From a virus, in IMG/VR virus record IMGVR_UViG_3300010293_000004, positions 1 through 62,857 of that record: a DNA stretch of 62,857 nt; one strand, given 5' to 3'. A model generated the notes under the pieces. That model had not been told where the DNA came from. It did not search any database and saw nothing but the letters and a program-made list of their open reading frames with translations. The position numbers and the translations under genes were made by a program. This document shows positions 9,101 through 18,459 of this stretch, one piece after another (positions within the stretch are counted from its first letter, which is position 1; every line of letters starts with the position of its first letter).

Positions 9101-12100
9101 CTGGGAGGTAAATCGCTTCGGTACAACCCTTGTATATTAAATTGTGCAGCAATCGGATGTTTAGAAAATACATTGTTTACAAATGTAACAAAGTTTTGTG
9201 CTGCTCGAGTCCGATCAGAAAACATCGACTGTCGAGGACGAACACTAATTCCGTATCTTTCAGATTTCTTTAAGGTAACATCAGGAACATTACGATCAGC
9301 AGTATCCTTACCTGTCAAGCTGTCGACTAACTTATTCACTAGTTTAGTTGGCAAGATAGCATTATAATTTCCTTCTTGCAATAGCTCAAACTCACTATGT
9401 GTCGGGGTTTTATTTAAATGTTCTGAGAACTCAATGTGTAAGACTGTTTTGTCACTATTTAACATGTTATTATAGTTAAATAGTCCAACCGCACTGCTGC
9501 TTAAGATTGCAGCATACGGAATTCCTTGCCCTTGTGGATTATTAATTATATCAGCAATTACTGCTACTGGATGAGATTTGTCTTTGCTTGTGTTATTCTT
9601 CTTATCTTTTACCCAGAAGTAATATTTGCTTTGTAAGCTATTTGTTACTGGATGAACATAAAACATCTCTACATAAGCAGAGTCGTCTTCGTACTTCGGA
9701 ATACCGTCAGAGCCGTGCTCGACATATTTCGACGGTAATACATCGCTTTCTACCCACTCTAATACTTCAATAGTAGAACCCGGAAAGACTCGACCCCAAT
9801 TCGCTAACCTATAAGATAGAGAACCTTGTTCGTAGTCTACGTATCTAACTAAATCTAAATTCCACCACACTTTACCAACTTGGAAGTCGCTCCAGTGATA
9901 GTCATTGAACAGAGCGAAGCTGGGATTAGTCGTTCGATTATATGCTGCCGGGTCAACTGTTGTTTTATAGTCAATATCTTGTTCAGCAATTCCAAGTATC
10001 TTTCCTTTAACTGGATCAATATAATCCAAGTAATTTAAAATAGTATTAGAATCCGAGTTATACACAAACAGTTCGTTAACATAGTTATAGTCTACTTTTG
10101 GACTTTCACTTTTAACTTTTTCCCACCCTTTAACTTTAGATAAATTAGTAAAACTATACACTCTCCCAATGTCAACACTATCCCCTTCATCGTCATACGG
10201 GGCACTAGTAACAATGTAATGACCTGCGATATCTATCGAATAACCAAATTGGTCGTATGATTTAATGTCCGGATTATATAATAACTGTACGTACCCAAAC
10301 TTGCTTGAATTTCCGTAAATATTATTTGCGTTATGCATTAACTCAAATACATATACTGACCCGCTCTTATGTGTTCTATCATAGAAATATGTAGTTCTGT
10401 TATCAAATACTGTAGTTTTATTGTCGAATACACTCTGACTTACTAAGTCAGCGTACTTGCTTTCGCACAACAGCGTTTCACTAATTGCATCATATTTCAC
10501 CGCACTGCCGAATAGTTCATTACTTCGGAATTCAGCCATTGGATACTTTATTTCTTGTAATTCAACAATAAGGTTGAACGATAGCTCATTAAATAAATTG
10601 CCAGACCCCGGAAGAATAGCCAGGACAGAATTCTTCCCAACTGAGGTGAGCGTTAAGTACCCGTTATCGTTTGTGGCAGTAACCCCTGGGATATCCGAAT
10701 AGTTAATTACATTTACAAAATCATCTAACGTTGGGGTTGGTATATAGATCCCAACATCAACCCCGTTGATAAAAATTGATCCGCCAGGTGTTAACACAGG
10801 GTCTTGTTCAACCGTAGTTATGGTATTAAACTCTGCTGCAATGTCGGCAAAATAACGCACTACTCCGCTCTTATAAGAATTTTCAGTATAATAAGGAGAT
10901 CCCACAAACATCTTTTTACCGTCTGGAGACATGTCAACTGATGTTCCGAATTGTGCATTATACACAACTTTTCTTGGTTCAAGTACTTTTATTAAAGAAA
11001 ACCCACTAGTTGTTCTGCCATAAACATATGCTGCCCCAGCATGTTCTATTGGGATATTAGTCGCAATATCAACTGCATCTTCGCCTGGGGCGCCAACAAT
11101 TAACTTAGAACCATCATAGTTCGTTTTAATGCTAACTCCATACATAGCATCTAACGACTGTACACCGTAGTTAGCTCCGTCTAACGTGCTATCGAACTTA
11201 AAGAACGATCGAATAGTTACTTTAAGTTGCACAGCCCCAGGGTCTACATTAAACTTTAGTAAATTGCCAGTGAATGTATAATGCACTCCTGGAAGGTATG
11301 TGCTAATGTCAGATGTTATAGTTGTTGATTGCTGATTAGCAATCAAGAATGGAACCGTTTCTCCACTAAACATTGGGTTTGTGTCGAAATATATAGACGA
11401 ATCATCTAAAATAAATTGCTCTTCTACTATCTCTTCTAACTTATAACTATAAACCTTGTTTACCTCAGAAGCTCCGATATACAACCATTTACTGTCGCCG
11501 CTTATGCTAACGCTATCCCCAAATTTCTCATTAGCAGGTTGTTCGATTCTTTGTGATAATACCAATGTACCAGAGGAAACTCTATTATAGATATATACTT
11601 CCCCAGCTACCGTCGAGGTCCCAGGGGCCGAAACTATAGCAAATCGATCCGACATGTCAATGCATTCACCAAAATCTTTAGTAGTAGGCAGTACCGGACT
11701 TAAGGTTTGAATTTCGTTTGCTGTTGTATTCTCAGGAGTGACTGTTCTAAAATATGTTTTGACCTCACCCTGGCCGCTATTCACTTTAGGGCGACTAACC
11801 ATCACAAATTTTGCGTCAGAAGATAACTTAATTGTGGTGCCGTACTGATCTAAGTTAACCGCGGTTGACTCGTCAACCGCGTATTGCTCAGTGCTTACCC
11901 ACGGTTCGTTCTTATTAAATACTCCCCAATTTTTGTTTGGGCTAGCTTCGTCGACCCATACCTTGTCAATGGTTTTCCAGTTATGTATCGGAGTATAATC
12001 AACAATATCGCTCATCTGTTTAAATCTGAGAGAGATCATCTTATATAAAATTGCCCTTCCAGATAATGTTTCTTTCTCTTTAAACTCAGCAAGAGCAATG

Positions 12101-15100
12101 TCTCCCATAAGGAGTTTAACCACTACTGTGTTGATAGATTTAACACTAATAGTTTGGTAGAACCCATCAACTAAACTAGCAATGCCCTTAAACGCAAAAA
12201 TCTCGTTAACCTTTAATGCATGAGGGAATTCAGTGACTACCTCAGCTGTGTCATCTGTCAGGTACTTAACCGAAATAGTTTGGTTTTCGGTTTCGGTGAT
12301 TCGATATACGTTCCATTCTCTGGTTTGATCTTTTGCAGTCCAGATTCTGAACCCGCTACCGATTTTGTTAATGTACGTTGACAAATTGCTGTAATCATTA
12401 ATATCGAAAATTGTAAGGTCAACATCCTCAAGACTAACATAGCCAGCAGTTTTAATATCGTTAGCGTAAACTGAACTACTGTCTCTGTTTTTAAAGACAT
12501 TGTAACAATCTACTATCGGTGGTGTTTTATAGCAATGTTTTGTGGTTATGCTAACTGCACGTTGATCTTCTGTTGCAACAAACGACATTGCGATAGGATC
12601 TTTAGTAAAATATTGATCGCTCAGTTTAATGTCAAGCTCTTTATTACTAGATAACGCACCGTACTCACCTACACGAATGCCCCACTCTTCAAAGTAGTCA
12701 ATTGATCCAGACAGGTTGTTAAACTCAGCTTTCGTTAACGCAGTAACAGCGTTACGAGTACCTTTTTCTTTAATAAAACCTTGATACAGTTTTACCTGAG
12801 ATGCCGTATCCAGACTTAAATCTTCTAAGTAATTTCTATTACGGAAACCGATTAATCCGTTACTAAATCTCTCTAAGTCGTCGCTAAGATGAGTAGCATC
12901 AATATCATACAACCATTCAGACTTTTTAGCGTTAGTAGCTAAGTTTGGTAGTAAACCTGACTTAATCTGATCGTCTGGGATCTGAGCCCAGTTGTGCTGT
13001 TCAAACACATCTGCTGCAACAATATTTGTTAAAGCAACATAGAAAGAGTTCTTGTGACGAATTAAGTCGCCGCGTAAGTAATCTTTACCAGCAGCCCATT
13101 CGTTAAACGAAGGTGAGCTGTAAATAAAGCCCGGTGCTTCAAACTTGCCTGACCAACCATCTGTTTTGCTTCCAACACATTTCAATCTATATTGTCTGTT
13201 ACCTAATTCAGGTTTGTAAATTACGTCATTAAACATTGTTTCGTTATTAAAAATAACCGAATGTTCGTATTGAACTAAATTTAACTCTAAGAAAGCAATA
13301 GATTGACCCGCTGTAGCAGTTACTACAAAGTCGTTGTTTTCTCTAACTACTAATAAGTTATTCCTCTTAATGATGCTAAAGTTCTGATCCATCACTTTAG
13401 ACCCAGCTGGGGTATTTGTTATCTCGTCTACTATTGCAGATCCGTTAGAGAACTTAATCGTACTAGCAAGAGGAGTTAGCACAATTAATGCACCGTCTTG
13501 CCAACCTTGCTGTGCCCAAGTTAAAAACTCACGGACTGATAATGCCCAGTCTTGCTGTAACTGAAGGTCTGTGTTAAAATCAGTAAAGGTAAATCCTACG
13601 CCAGTTAAGTATCGACCGTAACTTACTAAAAAGTCGCAAACTTGTTGTCTGCTTGTAAATTCAGTTCCGTATGGAATATTAACTTTAACACGCTCGAAAT
13701 CATTATACACTATTGCACGAGAACCCAGGACCCCGATAGTGTAGTTGTTCGAGTTCTGATCGCTAGGAACTATAGTAAAGTACGGAGCAGTTAAGTCGTA
13801 TCCTTTAACTACGAAACCAGCACCTACTTTTTCTACTATCACTGCGCTATATGTTACCCGGCCAATTGGCGGAGACTTGTGCAAGTATATAGAGTAGTCA
13901 TCGGATGGGATAATAATCGACTCGTTAACGCTAGATGGACTGCTCTGTTCAGCTAAGAACTTAGTATATGTTTTATCAGTGTAACCACCAACTTTGTAAC
14001 TTAACTTAACATCTAAGTTTGTTAAGAACTGACGAATTTTTGCAGCAGGATCTAAAATACCCAAGGAAACAATGTAATCCCTAATCCAGTTAATGTATCC
14101 GGCTGAAGCAACAACTTCGCCATCAACTACTTCTCCGTTTATCTGTACCCTAGTTGGAGAAATTCGATTGTTTGTATTCTTAATAAGATACTGTTCTTTT
14201 TCGGAATCGTAAAAGTAAGAATCAACATTCATTAATAGACCAAAATAACATCCTGGATGCATTAATGCAATAGCTGTTTGTAGTGCAAACGGATAATCAC
14301 TGCTCTTGCGCCAAGCAGCTTCAACTGGACCAACATCACCAATTACAAAAGACTTGTCGGTGTTACCGCCAGAGAATCCGCCAGTTAAAAACTCACTTGG
14401 GTTCTTAAGCAAACCGTTGTCAGTAACTGGAATAACTGTCAATAACCCAGGTCTAGCAAACCGAGGGTCAACACCTGCGCGATCGCCTTCTCTGATTGTA
14501 CCTGTTTCTAAGTCTTCCCACAACACTAAGTTACCGCCGGTGTATGGTGCCGGACCGTAATATTCTTCCCACCAGGTTGGCTTAACTGAGAAGCCTAACA
14601 TCTCCCATGGGGTTGTGTTTGGGGTTTCGGTGTCGTAAAAATATCGGAATATGCCCCTCCAATGTCCTGGTAATTTTTCTTGTGATAACTTATCGTTAAT
14701 GCTGCTATAATTCCACGTCCACGGATTGTTAGCAACATAGAAACTATTAGTAGTGTAATCAACCTTTGAATCGCCTGCCCAGCGTAAAAATTCTTTCGAT
14801 ACAATTTGATTAAACTCGGTCCTAGAATATGCAGAGTCTCTAAATTTACCAGGCACTCTAGACATTAATTCAGTCACTGACTTGTCGTGAATTTTAATAT
14901 TATTGTATATACGTTTCTCTAACTCTAGAAGCAAGTCATCCCTAAAATCATTGAATGCAGGAGTAATGCTCCCGTCGTGACCGCGAATTACATTAATAGG
15001 TGTTACATATGTGTCGTCTAAAAACTTCACAGGCACATACTTTGGATATAATCCTAATTTTGTTGGAGTTTCTGGGACATAGCAGCCCACTGTGCTACTA

Positions 15101-18100
15101 TATTCTACAATCTGTATTACGTCGTCATACTCTAACTCGTTGTTAAAAACTATCGACGGACGAGTTTGATTAAAATAAAAATGCTCATCTTTTACTAACT
15201 GCTCCCCATTGACGTAAACTAACACCGCAGTGTTGCCTAATGCAGTATCATTGAAGAGTTGACTCATTTCGTATTCAACAATTGCAGTACTTAAAACCGT
15301 ATACTCAATGACATTTTTAAGATCGCCGTGCGGTATCATATCACTGTGGAACCATGGGAACGAACTAGTTTTAACTGCATTTAAACTTTTTAATATCGTG
15401 TCAACCCCGTTTACAGGATCGAATATGTAAGAATCTTTAAGTGTTAATGAAAGTTCAAGGAACCGATTCTTAAATTTAGTGTATTCTTTTTGTGCATACG
15501 TAATAGATGACACAAAGTTTAGTTGTTTTTCTAATAAAAATAGTGAGCTATAAACAACCGGTGCACTATGTTGTAAAATGCTACCAGATTGATCTTTTAT
15601 TTGTAAATCCCTAAGGTTGCTGTTTCCTGGAACTGAGCCAATAATATTCGAACTGTTAGACGACAACGTCACTAAGTGATTTCTCATTTGTCCTAGCGTC
15701 AGACTGGTAAAGTCTGCGTTTAATGAGTTCATATCTAAGTTCACCGGGACTTCGTAGTGCCCAATTTCGCTTGGAGTTTTACTATAAACAATAACATCTA
15801 TTTTATCGTCAACAAATAATGTAGTGTTAATTTCTAAAACCGGAATCACCCCAACGTATACAAAGTCGTATAGTGTTTTGTCAATGATTTTGTTGTTTAT
15901 TAACACCTTAGACGAAACTGTGTTTACACTCTTAATGTCTGGACGTACATCCAATTCAAAAAAGTTTGAGTTACCTTGGTATATGTACGAAAACACCTGG
16001 GACTGTTTAGACAAATGCGTCACTTTGCTCCACATGTTAGCTTTTATTATCTCATGCGTGTTGACGTCAATTTTTGCTGCGAAGCCATCGATAATTTGTT
16101 TATTTCTTAAGATCGAACCGTTGATATAAGTGAATAAATCTGTATTAAATGTGTTTGCAAATTCAATATCACCAACGTTATTAAACGATCTATACCGTAA
16201 CGGGAATCCTAGAACTTTGTCGTCTGCACCAGTCCCTTTTGCATACTCAAATAAGGATGTGCCGGCAAATGTTGTGTTTGTATAAAAGTTATTGTCACCA
16301 AAGCTATTATTAAGACCATCAACAATATCAAACTTTGGTGCCTGATTTACTTCGTGTTTTTGTTGTGCTGCTACCCAAATAGTGCCGTTATACCAATAGC
16401 TCTTCCCTATCGAGTGGCCGACTGTTGGGGTCACTGACTCATTAGGTAAAATGGTAGGATTATCAACTAACTCTAAATGCAATGTTGGTAGTGTAATAGA
16501 ATTCTGGGTTATGTCAAGGATACGGATAGCGAAAACCCTATTACGCATTTCTGGGTTAACGTCATTTGCAAACACTACTGTTAGTCCGTCACTGAGTTGA
16601 ATTCCGAAGAACGTAAAATCGCCGTCAGGATTAGTTACACCTTCAATCTGATTTAGAGAATCAGTAATAGTAAAGTCTAAGATATCAACCTGATTATTGC
16701 TAAAACGACCGTTATTAAACAATTTTAAGTCTGGCTCAAACTCAATGATAGGGCGAGTTGCTCGTTGCAATTGATTATAGTTATAAAGAGAATTGTTATA
16801 TTTTGCTGACGCCGCAATCACGTCTTGGTGGAACCACCTGTTGCTTCTTGACCATGCATTTAAGTCAATTGAACTTCTATTAATGGTTACATAGTCAGGA
16901 ATTATCGGACCGTTAGACACTTCGTCCCATCTTGTAGTATCGAAGTTATATAAATCATACGGTTCAGTCTCGCTGCTATAGTTAGTTTCGGGGGTGATTA
17001 ATTTACTGTTATCAACTAATCGGATTGACGACCCAACTCCTTCAACATAAAATACTTTATTTGCGTATTTAACTGGGTCAACTTGGTCGTCAAATCGAAC
17101 CTTTAACCCGTTAGTGAATTTAACACCGTTCGGGCTGGTATAGCTCGGCTTTCCTAAAATGTCATCAACTTCTAATTTAGATGACGTACTGTCAACCACT
17201 TTTATACGGCCAATAAGTTTTGTATTCTCTGAATCAGAATAATAAAATGTATCCATCAGCGATGTTAATAATGGCACTTCCTCAATGATTAGGGTCTCTG
17301 ATTTAAAGAACTCTTTATTACCAAACTGGGAGCCACCAGTAACATATACTGTGTGTTTAACTGGAAGATCAGCAACATATACAAGTTTAATAACTGCATC
17401 AGATGATCCAACAACATCTGAGGTATCTAAAGTAATTCTCCATATACCAGTACGTTGACTACTTGGAATAGTTTGTCCTGCATCCATGCCTTCTACTGGA
17501 TCATAACCTAAACTAAACCGGCCAGGTCCCGCCCAGTTATTGTCGTTTGGATCATTACTAACAAAGATTAACTCTTTTCCTGATATGTTAGGAGTAACTC
17601 CGTCAAATCCTGGGTACTTAGATAAAAATGCAGACAACAAGGTGTTATGAATTTCGTTAAACGGAATACTTGTAGCATAATCAACATGCTGCAATAATGG
17701 CATGTTGGTATAATACTGTTGTGCATTAAATTCTGGTACAAAGAACTCAATCTCGCCGATTGTTGCTCCGTTGTTTTCTACCCCAAGTACTTCTCTGGTT
17801 TTAATGTTTGGAGCAATTGTTCTGTAGCCTGTTAATCCCGGCTCTGTTTGTACCCAAAACTTAGTAGCACTGTTAACTAAAAATTTATACTTGCCGCCAC
17901 GAACCACTGTAATGTCTGGATTCGGAGATTCCCCAAACCCGCTCACATTAAATGCATTCTGCTGTAAATTTATTGTAATGTCGAATGTTCGTTCTGCATC
18001 AACAGCACTAGAAAAAACATCTACTTCTTTTGGTCCTGTTGGTAGCCAGTAGTACTGGTTAAAGTTAACTAACTTATCTAAATCAATTTGCCCATCAAAC

Positions 18101-18444
18101 GAGTAGTACTCATTCTCAAACATTCTTGAATGGTCGGTAGTAATACCGCCGTAATGTTCAATTTTTTGCAATAAGTCTACATAATCGGCATGAAATAAAA
18201 CGTTGCCTTTTTCTGTAACAACCACGCTTGGTTCGAGCTGATAATCTTGACGCAGCTTATCTGCTTCAAGAACATAGTTGTCTGCTTTTTTAAAGGTTGG
18301 GGCAAAGCGGCGGCCAATATAGCCGTTAACCTTTTTAAAGCTTGGTTCAGAAATTAGCTGATCTACTGTTGCATTTAAAAACTTCTTGTTTGCTTCAGTC
18401 TGAAAAACGCTTGGTAAAAACTTGATTGATTTAACTGCTGCCAT
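6166..18444 (-). CDS. Giant baseplate-associated structural protein (gp7 position) with FG-GAP propeller
   Basis: A 4092-residue protein, the largest gene in the window, directly after gp6 where T4 has gp7 (about 1030 aa). I see no signal peptide. Seven related blades with (F/Y)Gxx(I/V) followed by a hydrophobic SAP/GSP/GAP-like turn start near residues 2200, 2253, 2306, 2433, 2505, 2643 and 2735 (examples: FGTSVDMSPDGKKMFVGSP, FGYSIDIAGHYIVTSAP). This fits one integrin-like seven-bladed propeller. Near residues 3475-3540 two tandem Gly-rich modules occur (GVGYTIEPTVTLVGGNG and GYGYTSIPQVIINGNG). The probable role is wedge scaffold and fibre anchor. Orthology to gp7 is by position only. A GGTAAATA motif precedes the gene. 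Confidence 0.75.
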   Translation of the reverse strand: MAAVKSIKFLPSVFQTEANKKFLNATVDQLISEPSFKKVNGYIGRRFAPTFKKADNYVLEADKLRQDYQLEPSVVVTEKGNVLFHADYVDLLQKIEHYGGITTDHSRMFENEYYSFDGQIDLDKLVNFNQYYWLPTGPKEVDVFSSAVDAERTFDITINLQQNAFNVSGFGESPNPDITVVRGGKYKFLVNSATKFWVQTEPGLTGYRTIAPNIKTREVLGVENNGATIGEIEFFVPEFNAQQYYTNMPLLQHVDYATSIPFNEIHNTLLSAFLSKYPGFDGVTPNISGKELIFVSNDPNDNNWAGPGRFSLGYDPVEGMDAGQTIPSSQRTGIWRITLDTSDVVGSSDAVIKLVYVADLPVKHTVYVTGGSQFGNKEFFKSETLIIEEVPLLTSLMDTFYYSDSENTKLIGRIKVVDSTSSKLEVDDILGKPSYTSPNGVKFTNGLKVRFDDQVDPVKYANKVFYVEGVGSSIRLVDNSKLITPETNYSSETEPYDLYNFDTTRWDEVSNGPIIPDYVTINRSSIDLNAWSRSNRWFHQDVIAASAKYNNSLYNYNQLQRATRPIIEFEPDLKLFNNGRFSNNQVDILDFTITDSLNQIEGVTNPDGDFTFFGIQLSDGLTVVFANDVNPEMRNRVFAIRILDITQNSITLPTLHLELVDNPTILPNESVTPTVGHSIGKSYWYNGTIWVAAQQKHEVNQAPKFDIVDGLNNSFGDNNFYTNTTFAGTSLFEYAKGTGADDKVLGFPLRYRSFNNVGDIEFANTFNTDLFTYINGSILRNKQIIDGFAAKIDVNTHEIIKANMWSKVTHLSKQSQVFSYIYQGNSNFFELDVRPDIKSVNTVSSKVLINNKIIDKTLYDFVYVGVIPVLEINTTLFVDDKIDVIVYSKTPSEIGHYEVPVNLDMNSLNADFTSLTLGQMRNHLVTLSSNSSNIIGSVPGNSNLRDLQIKDQSGSILQHSAPVVYSSLFLLEKQLNFVSSITYAQKEYTKFKNRFLELSLTLKDSYIFDPVNGVDTILKSLNAVKTSSFPWFHSDMIPHGDLKNVIEYTVLSTAIVEYEMSQLFNDTALGNTAVLVYVNGEQLVKDEHFYFNQTRPSIVFNNELEYDDVIQIVEYSSTVGCYVPETPTKLGLYPKYVPVKFLDDTYVTPINVIRGHDGSITPAFNDFRDDLLLELEKRIYNNIKIHDKSVTELMSRVPGKFRDSAYSRTEFNQIVSKEFLRWAGDSKVDYTTNSFYVANNPWTWNYSSINDKLSQEKLPGHWRGIFRYFYDTETPNTTPWEMLGFSVKPTWWEEYYGPAPYTGGNLVLWEDLETGTIREGDRAGVDPRFARPGLLTVIPVTDNGLLKNPSEFLTGGFSGGNTDKSFVIGDVGPVEAAWRKSSDYPFALQTAIALMHPGCYFGLLMNVDSYFYDSEKEQYLIKNTNNRISPTRVQINGEVVDGEVVASAGYINWIRDYIVSLGILDPAAKIRQFLTNLDVKLSYKVGGYTDKTYTKFLAEQSSPSSVNESIIIPSDDYSIYLHKSPPIGRVTYSAVIVEKVGAGFVVKGYDLTAPYFTIVPSDQNSNNYTIGVLGSRAIVYNDFERVKVNIPYGTEFTSRQQVCDFLVSYGRYLTGVGFTFTDFNTDLQLQQDWALSVREFLTWAQQGWQDGALIVLTPLASTIKFSNGSAIVDEITNTPAGSKVMDQNFSIIKRNNLLVVRENNDFVVTATAGQSIAFLELNLVQYEHSVIFNNETMFNDVIYKPELGNRQYRLKCVGSKTDGWSGKFEAPGFIYSSPSFNEWAAGKDYLRGDLIRHKNSFYVALTNIVAADVFEQHNWAQIPDDQIKSGLLPNLATNAKKSEWLYDIDATHLSDDLERFSNGLIGFRNRNYLEDLSLDTASQVKLYQGFIKEKGTRNAVTALTKAEFNNLSGSIDYFEEWGIRVGEYGALSSNKELDIKLSDQYFTKDPIAMSFVATEDQRAVSITTKHCYKTPPIVDCYNVFKNRDSSSVYANDIKTAGYVSLEDVDLTIFDINDYSNLSTYINKIGSGFRIWTAKDQTREWNVYRITETENQTISVKYLTDDTAEVVTEFPHALKVNEIFAFKGIASLVDGFYQTISVKSINTVVVKLLMGDIALAEFKEKETLSGRAILYKMISLRFKQMSDIVDYTPIHNWKTIDKVWVDEASPNKNWGVFNKNEPWVSTEQYAVDESTAVNLDQYGTTIKLSSDAKFVMVSRPKVNSGQGEVKTYFRTVTPENTTANEIQTLSPVLPTTKDFGECIDMSDRFAIVSAPGTSTVAGEVYIYNRVSSGTLVLSQRIEQPANEKFGDSVSISGDSKWLYIGASEVNKVYSYKLEEIVEEQFILDDSSIYFDTNPMFSGETVPFLIANQQSTTITSDISTYLPGVHYTFTGNLLKFNVDPGAVQLKVTIRSFFKFDSTLDGANYGVQSLDAMYGVSIKTNYDGSKLIVGAPGEDAVDIATNIPIEHAGAAYVYGRTTSGFSLIKVLEPRKVVYNAQFGTSVDMSPDGKKMFVGSPYYTENSYKSGVVRYFADIAAEFNTITTVEQDPVLTPGGSIFINGVDVGIYIPTPTLDDFVNVINYSDIPGVTATNDNGYLTLTSVGKNSVLAILPGSGNLFNELSFNLIVELQEIKYPMAEFRSNELFGSAVKYDAISETLLCESKYADLVSQSVFDNKTTVFDNRTTYFYDRTHKSGSVYVFELMHNANNIYGNSSKFGYVQLLYNPDIKSYDQFGYSIDIAGHYIVTSAPYDDEGDSVDIGRVYSFTNLSKVKGWEKVKSESPKVDYNYVNELFVYNSDSNTILNYLDYIDPVKGKILGIAEQDIDYKTTVDPAAYNRTTNPSFALFNDYHWSDFQVGKVWWNLDLVRYVDYEQGSLSYRLANWGRVFPGSTIEVLEWVESDVLPSKYVEHGSDGIPKYEDDSAYVEMFYVHPVTNSLQSKYYFWVKDKKNNTSKDKSHPVAVIADIINNPQGQGIPYAAILSSSAVGLFNYNNMLNSDKTVLHIEFSEHLNKTPTHSEFELLQEGNYNAILPTKLVNKLVDSLTGKDTADRNVPDVTLKKSERYGISVRPRQSMFSDRTRAAQNFVTFVNNVFSKHPIAAQFNIQGLYRSDLPPSERDEVWNLKVADRDELEYINKYNLPHSGLFVGFGADKFGNYTFDTETPQEYKILVERDYEFDNLWTIYKVTVVWNGTEFVPSLVLDQIQSYDTSKMWKFVDWVKEGFNVTLMPTYTVDLEKDMYKLHLKAGDLVRVNNNGQGQFMVYGISSNLSKELKVLQNGTIELSSSLFSGAPDPFGFSSDFFDSGRFDLDVSKEFRCIFETIRDHIFVRNLSVEFNKLFFSLMNYSLAENRDNDWLFKTSFISIIHKLRKLEEFPNYIKDNQEYYRDYINEVKPYRTKIREYLLNYEALDDAVLETSDFDLPPYYDEDLKTYRSPNFEHARDEEIIKRDEYKFWRENYTSTIGEIVIQNQGVGYTIEPTVTLVGGNGIGAKARALIDYYTGAITQILVEDPGYGYTSIPQVIINGNGVGGKAYAMLSNNKIRSISSTIKFDRITYSSEITDWDKNSSYDVGSIVSFNGGAYIAEHAVSPTTYFDYTKFRLINPSEFTNANDRVMAYYNPKIGMPGKDLAQLFYGIEFPGNNVLGLPFSDGVDTGYPQDTVNTNIDTIIRSNLEDSALGVRPEDVTLSGNHFVDKYHSHAPEELVPGIVFDTLEMRVFTLTNHDYTLGYRIFHSMSARVNTPKCTFTGDGLQQEFPLIYGNGFSYSIRLLKKKVQNTENGLWATTSLDLTVPDVGEHFDLVLTSDDVSFGNTEYTIGLRLEPGRIIFDNVLGDDEIVEFSVYQNTMPKTYITSYRFVGDGSRDTYVIFNELEVIKITSSNDITVLDNSEFLFFNGKVLFNSAPEDGALIEVFMVPDVSDNREYYRISEAHTVNLAEPLHITDSEIVVSNTSMLPEPSKENLNPGVVFINGEKITYYEIDRLRNVLKQIRRAVSGTGAPTVHPYYSIVSDGSIEQRIPENPDVNTWLNPSQIGYVVDGQGLDFSSQPQAMFIKASPSYVPWLPSDDVIWVNPDMLTDRFSEKMFDEVPFDSYDPG

Positions 18445-18459
18445 TGTATGTCCGTGTTA

